This document shows, in pieces, positions 16,963-25,536 of a DNA stretch of 58,460 bases. Below the pieces are notes generated by a model. The model made no database searches, had not been told where the DNA came from, and was given only the letters and a program-made list of their open reading frames with translations. The stretch spans positions 1-58,460 of the forward strand of contig DWZS01000058.1 of NCBI GenBank assembly GCA_019117445.1, in the 5' to 3' direction. The stretch is from Candidatus Limosilactobacillus excrementigallinarum. Its GTDB lineage: Bacteria; Bacillota; Bacilli; Lactobacillales; Lactobacillaceae. The number at the start of each line of letters is the position of its first letter. The first letter of the stretch is position 1. The position numbers were made by a program, and so were the translations under genes.

Positions 16963-16980
16963 CCATTGGGTCACGATTAG

Positions 16981-17622
16981 TTAAACCTGATGACCCCGTT
17001 TAACTAGAATGTCGCGAACCTTAGTCGCTAACAAGTCAATGGCCACTTGGTTTTGACCACCCTCCGGAACAATGATGTCAGCATAGCGTTTCGTAGGTTC
17101 AATAAATTGATGATACATTGGCTTAACAGTTGCCAAATATTGGTTAATCACCGAATCAAGTGACCGGCCACGTTCTTGCATATCCCGTTTAATCCGACGA
17201 ATAATGCGTAAATCACTATCTGTATCCACAAAGACTTTAATATCCATTAAATCACGTAACCGCTCGTCATCAAGAATCAGAATGCCTTCCAAAATAATGA
17301 CATCTTGTGGTTCAACATGGACTGTTTCAGATGACCGAGTATATTGTTCATAATCATAAACCGGCATTTCAATGGCTTGATTATGTCGTAATTGATCCAA
17401 CTGTTGAACCAGCAGCGCCGTATCAAATGCTAACGGATGGTCATAATTAACGGCCTTCCGTTCAGCCATCGACATCTCACTTTGATCATTATAGTAGGTG
17501 TCTTGCGTAATAATTTGAATTGAATTGCCATGTAATTGGTCAAAGATAGCGTGGGCAACAGTCGTCTTACCACTGCCGGAACCACCTGTGACCCCAATGA
17601 TAATTGGTCGTTTTTCTTCCAT
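16981..17622 (-). CDS. udk: Uridine kinase
   Basis: 213 residues from the ATG at 17622, five bases after GGAGG. It phosphorylates uridine and cytidine in the pyrimidine salvage pathway. P-loop GGSGSGKT lies near residues 12-19, [12 protein letters not shown] is the conserved nucleoside-site segment, and NYDHPLAFD follows. [17 protein letters not shown] and [14 protein letters not shown] complete the kinase pattern. It lies between the short MltG-like gene and greA, as mltG-udk-greA do in many Firmicutes. Confidence 0.95.
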   Translation of the reverse strand: MEEKRPIIIGVTGGSGSGKTTVAHAIFDQLHGNSIQIITQDTYYNDQSEMSMAERKAVNYDHPLAFDTALLVQQLDQLRHNQAIEMPVYDYEQYTRSSETVHVEPQDVIILEGILILDDERLRDLMDIKVFVDTDSDLRIIRRIKRDMQERGRSLDSVINQYLATVKPMYHQFIEPTKRYADIIVPEGGQNQVAIDLLATKVRDILVKRGHQV

Positions 17623-17637
17623 TTTTGCCTCCAATTG

Positions 17638-17997
17638 TTAGTGCTTCTTTGCATGACGGTTTTCTTGCAGCCGAACTGTAATTTCGGGAACCGACTGGGA
17701 TTGTTTTAATGTAAAAGTACCAGCCTTAACACCATTTGTCTTATGCGTTTGCAAATAATAGTAAAAGACATAGCGACTGCGCACTAATTCTTGTCGCTTC
17801 AATATCGTACTAACCTGCTGATCAGTACTGTTTCGTGGAATAATCACTTTTTTGGCCTTTTGACTATTTTTATTTACGGGAGTTAATGAATAGTTAAAGT
17901 AACCATGAACACATACCCCCACCGCCAAAAACAAGGCTACAATCACTAAGGCCAGCAAATTTTGTTGCCGAATTTGTTTTTTAGAAAATCGGTGCAT
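17638..17997 (-). CDS. Very short MltG/YceG-like protein without catalytic domain
   Basis: 119 residues; full MltG proteins are about 350-400. A basic cytoplasmic start and a membrane helix (about 14-34) are followed by a LysM-like region resembling the MltG N-terminal domain: VIIPRNSTDQQVSTILKRQ, then YVFYYYLQTH, then AGTFTLKQSQSVPEITVRLQ. The frame ends at RHAKKH, directly before udk, which is where mltG normally lies. The YceG domain with the catalytic Glu is absent. I infer either a natural truncated remnant or a regulatory paralogue. Without the context I would have called it a hypothetical membrane protein. Confidence 0.7.
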   Translation of the reverse strand: MHRFSKKQIRQQNLLALVIVALFLAVGVCVHGYFNYSLTPVNKNSQKAKKVIIPRNSTDQQVSTILKRQELVRSRYVFYYYLQTHKTNGVKAGTFTLKQSQSVPEITVRLQENRHAKKH

Positions 17998-18030
17998 AAA
18001 TTAGGCCCTTTCTTTCACTTACAACAACAC

Positions 18031-18070
18031 GAAAAGCAAGAGACCGGAAATCCTCTTTCAGCCCCTTGCT
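18031..18070 (-). terminator. Terminator of pheST
   Basis: AGCAAGgGgC pairs across a loop with CTTGCT and flanking wobble pairs. TTTT follows on the minus strand. Confidence 0.6.
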
Positions 18071-18084
18071 AATTTACTTATTCA

Positions 18085-20514
18085 TTAACGAATTTCTGCA
18101 CCTAATTCTTCAGTGAGGTGTTTTTCGATCTTTGCAAATGCTTGGTTAACCGTTTCTTCCTTTAATGTTCCCTGATCATCTTGATAAGTCAGCGTATATG
18201 CCAATGACTTCTTACCCTTTGGTAAATGAACACCAGTGTAAACATCAAAGAGGTGGATGTGCTTCAAGAAGGCACCACCACGCCGTTTAATAATTGCGAC
18301 GACTTCATCATTCGTAACGGTATCATCAACTAATAAAGCAATATCACGAGTAATTTCTGGATACTTGCTAATGTATTGATAGTGCTTATCACGAACATCC
18401 GCTGCCAATACTGCCTCCAAATTGATTTCAAAGACGTAGGTTTCATCAATCTTGTAATCTTTAGCAACATTTGGATGAACTTCACCAATAAAACCGATTA
18501 CTTCACCATCTAATAGAATATTGGCGGTCCGTCCTGGGTGCATTTCTGAACGACTTTGATCGGCAACAAAAGTAATCGTCCCTGCCACTGCTAAATTATC
18601 AAGGTACTGTTCCACGATTCCTTTCATTTGATAAAAATCAACCGGACGTGCCTTTTGATTCCAGCTATCCGCAACTAAACTCCCAGTGATTGCTCCAGCA
18701 ACATGTTCTTGTTCCTCAGGACGTTCGCCACCCTTTGGAATAAAGACCCGACCTTGTTCATACAGTGCCACATTGGTTACTTTCCGGGCTTCGTTATAAG
18801 CAATATCATTTAACAGGCCAGAAATAATGTTCATCCGTGTCGCCACATGATCAGAGCTCATCGGATAATCCAGCTTCATTGGCTCCGTCGTGCTTGGGGT
18901 AACTTCAAACTGCTTAGCTTGATCTACCGTGGTCAAGGAATAACTAATCGCTTGATTCATACCCATTCCTTCAAGAACATGGCGACTAGCCCGCAACTTC
19001 TTTTGACGGTTGGTTAAACCACCCAGGTTCCGGGTCATCACTGGCAGGGTTGATGGAATATTGTCATAACCATACAAACGAGCAATTTCCTCGTATAAGT
19101 CAGCTGGTAAACTAATATCCCACCGTCGGGCTGGGACATTCACGATTAACGTGTCAGCATTTTTTTGGGTTGTCTCAAAAGCTAATCGATCAAAAATCGC
19201 CTTTACTTGTTCCATATCGATATTGATTCCCAGAACATGCTTAACTTTTTGTAAGGATAAGGTAATTTCTTGTGATGGATATTGTTGGTTATGACCAACC
19301 ACAATGCCCTTAGTCACCTGTCCATTAGCTAATTTTTGCAGCCAGTATGCTGCTTCGTTCAACGCTTGTTCAACAGTTTCTGGATTAATGCCCCGTTCAA
19401 AGCGCATTGAAGATTCACTATGTAAGTCAAGTCGTCGTGCTTGCTTTCGAACCATCACTGGATCAAAAATTGCAGATTCTAATACGACATTCGTTGTTTG
19501 ATCATCAACCTTGGTGTTCTCGCCACCCATAGTTCCGGCAAGGGCCGCTGGTTGATCACCAGCAGTGACAACAATATCTTGGGCCTTAAGCGTTTGCTCT
19601 TCACCATCTAGGGTTGTCATAGTTTCACCCTCATTGGCATGCCGAACAATGATCTTATGGCTAGGTAACTTATCATAATCGAAACTGTGTAATGGTTGCC
19701 CGTACTTCAGTAAAATATAATTAGTAATATCAACAACGTTGTTAATTGGCCGAATACCGGAATTCCACAGACGAATTTGTAGCCACATTGGGCTATCTGC
19801 AATCTGGACGTCTTTAATGACCCGAAGTTTATAAACTGGAGCCATTTGATCATCAGCAACTTCTGCAGAAATTAAATCAGTAGCCTTAGCATCGTCGTTT
19901 TCTGTGACCTCATGACTTTCAAAACCATTTGGTAAGTCATAGATCGCTGCAAGATCATTCACATTCCCGCAAATACTCAACATATCACCACGGTTTGGTG
20001 TGACATCAGTATCCACGATCGTATCGTCCATCCCAAGGTATGGAAAGACTGATTCACCAATTTTTGCATCATCAGGCAAGAACCAAATGCCGTCTTCATA
20101 GTCTTTGGGTGCGACCTTTTCACTAAAGCCGATTTCCTGTAGTGCACAAAGCATTCCATCAGACTCTTCACCACGGATCTTACCCCGCTTAATTTTAACG
20201 TTGTCCGCAATCCGTGCTCCATGTAAGGCCACGATAACTTTTTTACCTGCTTGCACATTTGGCGCTCCACAGACAATTTGAATGGTCTCATCATCACTAA
20301 TCTTAACTTGGCACACTGACATATGGTCAGAATCAGGATGCGGAACACATTCTTCTACATAACCAACAATAATCTTCTTTAAACCGTCACTTGGAGAGTA
20401 AACCGCATTAATGTCCACTGACGTCCGGGCCAATTTCTCTGCCAGTGCAGCAGGCTTAATGTTTTTTTGCGCTAGCGGCAAGTATTTATTTAGCCATTGA
20501 TATGATACTTTCAT
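18085..20514 (-). CDS. pheT: Phenylalanyl-tRNA synthetase beta subunit
   Basis: 809 residues, normal for the bacterial beta subunit of the alpha2-beta2 enzyme. The order is: N-terminal tRNA-binding OB domain (about 40-150, GYVEECVPHPDSDHMSVCQV), B3/4 editing domain, B5 domain (about 400-475), catalytic-like core, and the C-terminal anticodon-binding FDX-ACB domain (YPEITRDIALLVDD). It starts six bases after pheS and shares the pheS T-box. Confidence 0.97.
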   Translation of the reverse strand: MKVSYQWLNKYLPLAQKNIKPAALAEKLARTSVDINAVYSPSDGLKKIIVGYVEECVPHPDSDHMSVCQVKISDDETIQIVCGAPNVQAGKKVIVALHGARIADNVKIKRGKIRGEESDGMLCALQEIGFSEKVAPKDYEDGIWFLPDDAKIGESVFPYLGMDDTIVDTDVTPNRGDMLSICGNVNDLAAIYDLPNGFESHEVTENDDAKATDLISAEVADDQMAPVYKLRVIKDVQIADSPMWLQIRLWNSGIRPINNVVDITNYILLKYGQPLHSFDYDKLPSHKIIVRHANEGETMTTLDGEEQTLKAQDIVVTAGDQPAALAGTMGGENTKVDDQTTNVVLESAIFDPVMVRKQARRLDLHSESSMRFERGINPETVEQALNEAAYWLQKLANGQVTKGIVVGHNQQYPSQEITLSLQKVKHVLGINIDMEQVKAIFDRLAFETTQKNADTLIVNVPARRWDISLPADLYEEIARLYGYDNIPSTLPVMTRNLGGLTNRQKKLRASRHVLEGMGMNQAISYSLTTVDQAKQFEVTPSTTEPMKLDYPMSSDHVATRMNIISGLLNDIAYNEARKVTNVALYEQGRVFIPKGGERPEEQEHVAGAITGSLVADSWNQKARPVDFYQMKGIVEQYLDNLAVAGTITFVADQSRSEMHPGRTANILLDGEVIGFIGEVHPNVAKDYKIDETYVFEINLEAVLAADVRDKHYQYISKYPEITRDIALLVDDTVTNDEVVAIIKRRGGAFLKHIHLFDVYTGVHLPKGKKSLAYTLTYQDDQGTLKEETVNQAFAKIEKHLTEELGAEIR

Positions 20515-20520
20515 AGTCCA

Positions 20521-21567
20521 CTATCCTTTCTGATCAAACTGGGTTAAGAATCGTACATCATTTTGGTAAAAGTCACGAATATCTTCGACCCCATACTTCA
20601 ACATGGCAAATCGATCCGGACCTAATCCAAAGGCAAAGCCACCATATTCTTCAGGATCTACACCAGACATCTTCAAAACGTTTGGGTGAACCATTCCGGC
20701 ACCAAGTACTTCAATCCAACCGGTATTCTTACAAATGGCACAACCCTTACCTAAACAATTGAAACAAGTAATATCCGCTTCAACTGAAGGTTCAGTAAAT
20801 GGGAAATAACTTGGCCGCAAGCGAACCTTTAATTGATCACCAAATAGGTGTTGGGCCACTACTTCTAAAGTCCCTTTTAAATCGGCCATTGTGACGTGCT
20901 TACCAACAACCATTCCTTCAACCTGGTGGAATTGGTGACTGTGGGTGGCATCGTCCGTATCCCGACGGTAAACCTTTCCTGGCGAAATCATCTTCAACGG
21001 TCCCTGACTAAAATCATGTTTTTCAAGCATCCGTGCTTGCATCGGCGAAGTTTGAGTCCGCATCAGGATCGAATTGGTAACATAGAAAGTATCTTGCATG
21101 TCCCGGGCAGGGTGATCCTTCGGCAGGTTTAATTTTTCAAAATTATAAACTTCTTCTTCTACTTCATCACCAACTGCAACTTCATACCCCATATCAGTAA
21201 ACAGATCTACTAATTGATCAATTACTTGTTGAATCACGTGTGGTTGTCCCTGGGCAACTGGTGTCCCTGGCAACGTCACATCGAGACTTTCCTTTGCCAG
21301 CCGGGCATCCATTAATTGTTTTTCTAAAGTTGCCCGTCGTTCTTCTAACATTTTTTGTAAGTCATCACGAACTTGGTTGGCATACTTTCCCACCTTAGGT
21401 CGTTCGTCAGCACTCAGGTCTTTCATACCACGTAAGACGTTAGTAATTGGTCCCTTTTTCCCTAGGAACTTGACCCGAATTTGATTAATTGCATCCAAAT
21501 TCGCACTGTTTTGAATTTCATCAGCACCTTGCTGACGTAATTCCTCTAGCTTTTCCTTTAATCCCAT
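20521..21567 (-). CDS. pheS: Phenylalanyl-tRNA synthetase alpha subunit
   Basis: 348 residues from the ATG at 21567, which follows AAGGAGG. It catalyses Phe-AMP formation and charging of tRNA-Phe. The N-terminal coiled coil (1-85) binds tRNA. The class II core has motif 2 ([21 protein letters not shown]) and motif 3 ([17 protein letters not shown]). The Cys-rich segment [12 protein letters not shown] is a typical insertion in this subunit. Expression is controlled by the tRNA-Phe-sensing T-box upstream. Confidence 0.97.
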   Translation of the reverse strand: MGLKEKLEELRQQGADEIQNSANLDAINQIRVKFLGKKGPITNVLRGMKDLSADERPKVGKYANQVRDDLQKMLEERRATLEKQLMDARLAKESLDVTLPGTPVAQGQPHVIQQVIDQLVDLFTDMGYEVAVGDEVEEEVYNFEKLNLPKDHPARDMQDTFYVTNSILMRTQTSPMQARMLEKHDFSQGPLKMISPGKVYRRDTDDATHSHQFHQVEGMVVGKHVTMADLKGTLEVVAQHLFGDQLKVRLRPSYFPFTEPSVEADITCFNCLGKGCAICKNTGWIEVLGAGMVHPNVLKMSGVDPEEYGGFAFGLGPDRFAMLKYGVEDIRDFYQNDVRFLTQFDQKG

Positions 21568-21587
21568 ATGATCCTCCTTAAAAAAAT

Positions 21588-21818
21588 AAAAAAGCCTCAT
21601 CCCATCAAGGGACGAGGCTATCGCGGTACCACCCTAGTTTATGACAATCGTCACACACTTATAACGATTGAGTAACGGTCATCAACCGGGTACATCAATA
21701 CCAGCTCTGGAAGTGAAATTCATCCTTAAAGTCTAAAAACGACTTGCAGTTTGTGAATCGTTTCTCCCTGCTAGACTTACCAGACTACTAATTTCCATCA
21801 TTGCTTTTCTAAAAAGTT
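21588..21818 (-). promoter_or_regulatory. T-box leader of pheST (tRNA-Phe responsive)
   Basis: The T-box sequence AGGGTGGTACCGCG lies at 21622-21635 on the minus strand, followed by a terminator hairpin (GCCTCaTCCC / GGGAcGAGGC, 21592-21619) and a T-run. The base of Stem I pairs GGAA with TTCC, and the codon UUC (21715-21717, followed by A) fits as specifier for Phe. Uncharged tRNA-Phe would stabilise the antiterminator and allow read-through into pheS. Confidence 0.9.
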
Positions 21819-21824
21819 GGTCTT

Positions 21825-21854
21825 ATTGTAAACTAATTCCCCAACCAACGTCAA
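21825..21854 (-). promoter_or_regulatory. Promoter of the pheST T-box transcript
   Basis: On the minus strand TTGACG and TACAAT are separated by 18 bases. The -35 box lies just after the stop codon of the HxlR gene. Confidence 0.65.
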
Positions 21855-21857
21855 GAA

Positions 21858-22190
21858 TTAATCACACCATTTATCACTCCAAGTGTGAACCGCACTCATT
21901 ACTGGAGCCAACTCTTGGCCCCGCTTAGTTAGTGAGTATTCAATCCGGCTTTCACCAGGAAAAGTATTGCGTTGAACGATTTCTTCGTCTTCTAATTCTT
22001 TCAGTCTTTCGACTAAAACCCGATCACTACATTTGTCAACGTGTGCAGCAAGATCCTTAAAACGTTGAGTGTGCTCATTTAAAAGCACTTCGATAATTAG
22101 CCCGTTCCATTTCTTCCCTAAAATTGTAAAGGTGTGTTCGAAACGAGGACAGAGACAGAAATCATCCTGTTGACGATTAGAATGCTCCAT
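21858..22190 (-). CDS. HxlR family transcriptional regulator
   Basis: 110 residues forming a winged helix: CPRFEHTFTILGKKWNGLIIEVLL is the diagnostic HxlR start, followed by the recognition helix RVLVERLKELEDEEIVQR and the wing PGESRIEYSLTKRG. Cys12 and Cys14 lie right before the domain; several HxlR proteins (YodB, HypR types) sense electrophiles or oxidants through a Cys here, so redox sensing is plausible. GGAGG precedes the ATG. No obvious target gene adjoins it: the HD protein is upstream and pheST downstream. Confidence 0.9.
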   Translation of the reverse strand: MEHSNRQQDDFCLCPRFEHTFTILGKKWNGLIIEVLLNEHTQRFKDLAAHVDKCSDRVLVERLKELEDEEIVQRNTFPGESRIEYSLTKRGQELAPVMSAVHTWSDKWCD

Positions 22191-22216
22191 AACTTGACCT
22201 CCTTTTTCTAAATATT

Positions 22217-22723
22217 TTACGAAAGCTTTTTATATGAACGCTTGCGAAGCCGCGATTCAACCCGCACCCGAAGTGGACTAAAGAACTCATGCTCTGCTTC
22301 ATAATCATCAACTAATGAGACGATTAAACTTTCTAAGTACTTGGGCACTGCTAATGTTGCACCAAACATGTGCTTTAAAATAATGTCGCGTTCCTTATCA
22401 TTGAGGTTGGTAATCTTTTCGGCGTTTCGTAAAGCCACCCGTGGGTGAATAAAAGCATGGGAACCCAAATCAAACTTCGTCGTCCGCCAATCATAATAGA
22501 ACAAATCGTGTAATAATCCTGCCCGTGCAGTACTCCGGTAATCCAGGTGCATTCGCTTGGCGATTCGGTAGCTATCGTAAGAAACAGCAATCGAATGACG
22601 GAGACGATTTGAATGGTGGTGCTGAGTATAATTGGCTAATTTTTGAACGGCAGGTTGAGCTAACAAATCCTGAACAATGGCAACATACTGGGCGTCATTT
22701 TTCCACTCATCCGGTGTTCTCAT
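22217..22723 (-). CDS. HD domain phosphohydrolase-like protein
   Basis: About 168 residues from the ATG at 22723 (another ATG at 22732 sits too close to the GGGG). HD-fold motifs: RLRHSIAVSYDSYRIAK supplies the first His, GLLHDLFYYDW is the HD pair, and the later ILKHMFG and VSLVDDYEA fit the remaining metal ligands. It therefore probably has phosphatase or nucleotidase activity; the substrate is unknown. It lies between the TrmH-type methyltransferase and the HxlR gene on the same strand. Confidence 0.85.
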   Translation of the reverse strand: MRTPDEWKNDAQYVAIVQDLLAQPAVQKLANYTQHHHSNRLRHSIAVSYDSYRIAKRMHLDYRSTARAGLLHDLFYYDWRTTKFDLGSHAFIHPRVALRNAEKITNLNDKERDIILKHMFGATLAVPKYLESLIVSLVDDYEAEHEFFSPLRVRVESRLRKRSYKKLS

Positions 22724-22807
22724 TGAGATCATTACCCCTTTTTTATTTTGATTATATTTTACACGATTTTAAAACAAAAAGGAACATCAAACTTACTTTT
22801 CATAAGT

Positions 22808-23581
22808 TTAGCTCTCCTGATTTAACTGAAACATTAAAATTCCGGCCGAAACGGCAACATTCAGTGATTCAGCATTGCCCCGCATTGGGATATACAGATT
22901 GGCAGTCGTTTGGTTTAATAATTCTTCAGCCATTCCTTGACCTTCATTCCCCATTACTAATGCAAAATTTTTGCCTGGATGAACATGGCGAAAGTTTTTG
23001 GCCCGTGGATTTAACTGGGTTCCGTATACTGGATGCTGATCATCTTGGAAATCGTTAATCCACCGTTTTAAATTGGCCACCACTAACAGAAGATGAAATT
23101 GGCTTCCTTGCATGGAACGAACCACCTTGGGATTGAAGAAATCAGCAGTCCGCTTACTGGCAACAACCCCAGCAAAGCCTGCTGCATCAGCTGTTCGGAC
23201 CATGGTCCCTACATTCCCCGGATCCTGCACCCGATCTAATAGCAACCACGCCCCGGCCTTAGGATTAGTAACCTGATTTACATCCGGTATTTCTACCACA
23301 GCCAAAATTCCTTGCGGAGTATCGGTTTCTGTGATGTGCTTAATAATCTCCGGTGTCACTTCATACACATTTTCGAATCGTGCTACAATGTCTTCGTGTT
23401 GGGATAACTCTTCTGCACTCCCAATCAATGCAATCAACCGTTGATTGCTTCGACTGGCCTCTTGAACAAGATGCCAGCCATCTAATAAGTATTGGCCGAA
23501 TTTTTTGCGTCCCTTCCTGGTTTGCAGTTTGCGCCAATCTTTAACGTGTTGATTATGAACGGACGTTATTTGTTCTTTCAT
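22808..23581 (-). CDS. TrmH/SpoU family RNA 2'-O-methyltransferase
   Basis: 257 residues. The N-terminal substrate-binding domain (SVHNQHVKDWRKLQTRKGR) precedes the SPOUT knot. Motif 1 is LLLDRVQDPGNVGTMVRTADAAG, motif 2 ALVMGNEGQGM, and motif 3 IPMRGNAESLNVAVSAGI. These knotted enzymes methylate ribose in rRNA or tRNA with SAM; the exact nucleotide is not deducible here. It is often found near pheST in Firmicutes (YsgA position). Divergent from acyP. Confidence 0.93.
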   Translation of the reverse strand: MKEQITSVHNQHVKDWRKLQTRKGRKKFGQYLLDGWHLVQEASRSNQRLIALIGSAEELSQHEDIVARFENVYEVTPEIIKHITETDTPQGILAVVEIPDVNQVTNPKAGAWLLLDRVQDPGNVGTMVRTADAAGFAGVVASKRTADFFNPKVVRSMQGSQFHLLLVVANLKRWINDFQDDQHPVYGTQLNPRAKNFRHVHPGKNFALVMGNEGQGMAEELLNQTTANLYIPMRGNAESLNVAVSAGILMFQLNQES

Positions 23582-23609
23582 TTAGTTTCACCTCATTTTT
23601 AGTAACGCA

Positions 23610-23618
23610 ATTATACCA
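23610..23618 (-). promoter_or_regulatory. Extended -10 promoter of the TrmH-type gene
   Basis: The minus strand reads TGGTATAAT, a perfect TGnTATAAT extended -10, about 30 bases before the start codon. No strong -35 box is visible. Confidence 0.5.
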
Positions 23619-23642
23619 TTAATCAAGCGGAGGCGTTTTACA

Positions 23643-23921
23643 ATGATTAATTATCATTTAACAGTTAGCGGACGGGTGCAAGGAGTCGGCTTTCGCTGGA
23701 GCACCTATCAATTGGCACAGGAACTCGGACTCGCCGGTTTTGTTCAAAACCAAATGGATGGTACCGTGTATATCGTGGTTCAAGGGCCACACGATTTGGT
23801 CCGTAAATTTACCAAACAAGTTCAGGCAGGGGTTAATCAATACGCCCGCGTTACTAATGTCAAAATTAAGCCAGGAAACTTGATCAATACCCAAACGTTT
23901 TCGATTAAGGAATCATGGTAA
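23643..23921 (+). CDS. acyP: Acylphosphatase
   Basis: 92 residues of the small alpha/beta acylphosphatase fold. It hydrolyses acyl phosphates. The first signature is GRVQGVGFRWSTYQLA, with the catalytic Arg in GFRW, and the second is GFVQNQMDGTVYIVVQG, with the catalytic Asn in FVQN. GCGGAGG precedes the ATG at good spacing. It is upstream of yidC on the same strand, a frequent lactobacillar pair. Confidence 0.95.
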   Translation: MINYHLTVSGRVQGVGFRWSTYQLAQELGLAGFVQNQMDGTVYIVVQGPHDLVRKFTKQVQAGVNQYARVTNVKIKPGNLINTQTFSIKESW

Positions 23922-23993
23922 ACTGACTGGAATTCCCCCCGTTTTTAAGGTAAGATACCTTCTGTATAATTTTAAAATAAAGGATTGAGTTTA

Positions 23994-24929
23994 TTGAAAA
24001 AACAACGACGCTGGTTATTAGCAGGAAGCCTGCTTAGTACATTGCTCATACTTTCCGGTTGTGTACGAACCACCAAGAGCGGTAAACCATACGGAATGGT
24101 TTACGAATACCTTGCTAAACCAATGCAGCACCTAATGGAATGGCTAGCAAGTCTGATGGGCAATAATTATGGCTGGGCAATTATCGTCATCGTAATTGTT
24201 GTTCGTCTAATCCTGCTGCCAGTAATGATGAGTCAAATGAAGAAGTCGACATTGATGCAGGAAAAAATGTCAATGATTCAGCCACAATTACGAGAAATTC
24301 AGCGACAACAAAAGGCAGCGAAGACACCTGAAGAGCAAGCGGCTGCTACCCAAGCAATGATGGCGCTGTACCGCGACAACAATATTAGTATGACTGGTGG
24401 AATTGGCTGTCTTCCCTTATTAATTCAACTACCGGTTTTTGCAGCATTATACGCCGCCATTCGTTACTCTCCTGATCTTTATCATGCTACCTTCCTTGGT
24501 ATTCCTCTGGGGAAGCCAAGCATTTTGTTGGCAATCTTATCTTTTGTGGCTTACCTTTTCCAAGGGTGGCTTTCAATGATCGGGATGCCAAAAAATCAGC
24601 AGGCCCAAATGAGGATGATGATGTTAATGAGTCCGGTAATGATTTTCTTCATTTCAATGACATCATCAGCTGGTTTAGGATTGTATTTCTTTATTGGTGG
24701 TCTATTTGCCATCCTGCAGACTTGGTTAATCAATGCCTACCGGCCACACTTGAAAAAACAAATTGCTCAAGAAGTTAAAAATCGGCCAGCCCCAAAGCCG
24801 GTTGTTCATCCTCAACCAACGACCAATACCAAAGCTGATCATCAAGATACCATTCAACAATTACAAAATAAACCAGCGACTGAGCCTAAACGACGAAACG
24901 CTGGTAAGCAACAGCACCACCATAATTAA
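23994..24929 (+). CDS. yidC: Membrane protein insertase YidC (lipoprotein type, OxaA2-like)
   Basis: 311 residues from the TTG at 23994, eight bases after AAAGGA. The signal peptide ends in LSGC with the lipidated Cys at residue 23, as in Gram-positive YidC2/SpoIIIJ proteins. Five transmembrane segments follow, including WAIIVIVIVVRLILLPVMM with the hydrophilic-groove Arg, and the cytoplasmic hairpin KKSTLMQEKM..LREIQRQQK. The C-terminal tail is basic and His-rich (GKQQHHHN), typical of the YidC2 class that binds ribosomes. A TATAAT box lies at 23965-23970. Confidence 0.95.
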   Translation: MKKQRRWLLAGSLLSTLLILSGCVRTTKSGKPYGMVYEYLAKPMQHLMEWLASLMGNNYGWAIIVIVIVVRLILLPVMMSQMKKSTLMQEKMSMIQPQLREIQRQQKAAKTPEEQAAATQAMMALYRDNNISMTGGIGCLPLLIQLPVFAALYAAIRYSPDLYHATFLGIPLGKPSILLAILSFVAYLFQGWLSMIGMPKNQQAQMRMMMLMSPVMIFFISMTSSAGLGLYFFIGGLFAILQTWLINAYRPHLKKQIAQEVKNRPAPKPVVHPQPTTNTKADHQDTIQQLQNKPATEPKRRNAGKQQHHHN

Positions 24930-24966
24930 TAATTTACGGTACTGTGTCTTTCAATCCAATATGTAA

Positions 24967-25004
24967 ATCGACTCCAGTGTCTAAAACGTGACACTGGAGA
25001 ATCG
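24967..25004 (+). other. Perfect 10-bp hairpin downstream of yidC
   Basis: CTCCAGTGTC (24972-24981) pairs with GACACTGGAG (24990-24999) across an 8-base loop, and flanking TCGA on both sides can extend the stem. There is no T-run after it, so it is not a plain terminator. It is the first half of a structured leader in front of the deformylase-like gene. Confidence 0.6.
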
Positions 25005-25012
25005 ACAAGCTC

Positions 25013-25058
25013 AGGACGTGACGCCGAAGTTATCGATAGCTTCTACCACGTCCTTTTT
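25013..25058 (+). terminator. Terminator-like hairpin / possible attenuator before the def-like gene
   Basis: AGGACGTG pairs with CACGTCCT, followed by TTTTT; the interior contains GAAG..CTTC around a TATCGATA palindrome. Only two bases separate the T-run from AAAGGAG, the ribosome-binding site of the deformylase-like gene, so there is no room for a promoter in between. It could simply end yidC, or act as an attenuator. Confidence 0.65.
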
Positions 25059-25074
25059 ATAAAGGAGTTTTCAC

Positions 25075-25485
25075 ATGATTAAACCGATCATTCATGATCA
25101 AAACATTTTAACAAAGGTCAGTACCCCAGCCCAGCTTAGTGATGTCCAGATCGCTCAAGATTTGCTAGATACCCTGCAAGCTCATCAAAAAAGTTGTGTT
25201 GGGCTCGCTGCCAATATGATTGGCATTCACAAACGAATCATTGCAATAACGATTGGTCCAGCCCAAGTTGCAATGTTGAATCCAGAAATCATTGATCATC
25301 AACAACCATACCAAGCTCAAGAAGGTTGCTTGAGCCTAAATGGACAAAGAACGACAACTCGTTATCAAACCATCACAATTCAATTTATGGATATCCAAGG
25401 ACACCATCAACAAATAATGTTAAATGGCTTTCCTGCACAAATTGCGCAACATGAAATTGATCACTGCAATGGCATTTTAATATAA
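25075..25485 (+). CDS. Peptide deformylase-like protein with substituted motif 1
   Basis: 136 residues, shorter than the classical Gram-positive type II enzyme. Motif 2 EGCLS (83-87) and motif 3 HEIDH (126-130) keep the Cys and His metal ligands and the catalytic Glu. Motif 1, usually GxGLAAxQxG, reads CVGLAANMIG here, so the Gln of the oxyanion hole is Met48. Similar short paralogues occur in other lactic acid bacteria. Activity on formyl-Met is therefore uncertain. AAAGGAG precedes the ATG, but a terminator-like hairpin comes just before it. Confidence 0.88.
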   Translation: MIKPIIHDQNILTKVSTPAQLSDVQIAQDLLDTLQAHQKSCVGLAANMIGIHKRIIAITIGPAQVAMLNPEIIDHQQPYQAQEGCLSLNGQRTTTRYQTITIQFMDIQGHHQQIMLNGFPAQIAQHEIDHCNGILI

Positions 25486-25496
25486 CTTTCACTAAC

Positions 25497-25536
25497 AAGC
25501 ATAAAGGGAGCGTCGATGGACGCTCCCTTTATGCTT
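25497..25536. terminator. Bidirectional terminator between convergent genes
   Basis: A perfect 18-bp stem (AAGCATAAAGGGAGCGTC and its complement) with a GATG loop. It overlaps the stop codon of the histidine kinase gene and ends the def-like gene. Confidence 0.9.

Noticed and set aside
22525..23058. A 177-codon plus-strand frame across the HD and methyltransferase genes
   Set aside because: It spans two well-supported minus-strand genes and their intergenic gap, with no ribosome-binding site or family resemblance.
24967..25058. Match of the yidC - def-like leader to a known riboswitch class
   Set aside because: I compared it by memory with THF, preQ1, purine, SAM, TPP, fluoride, guanidine and Mn-sensing types and saw no conserved core, so I do not name a class.
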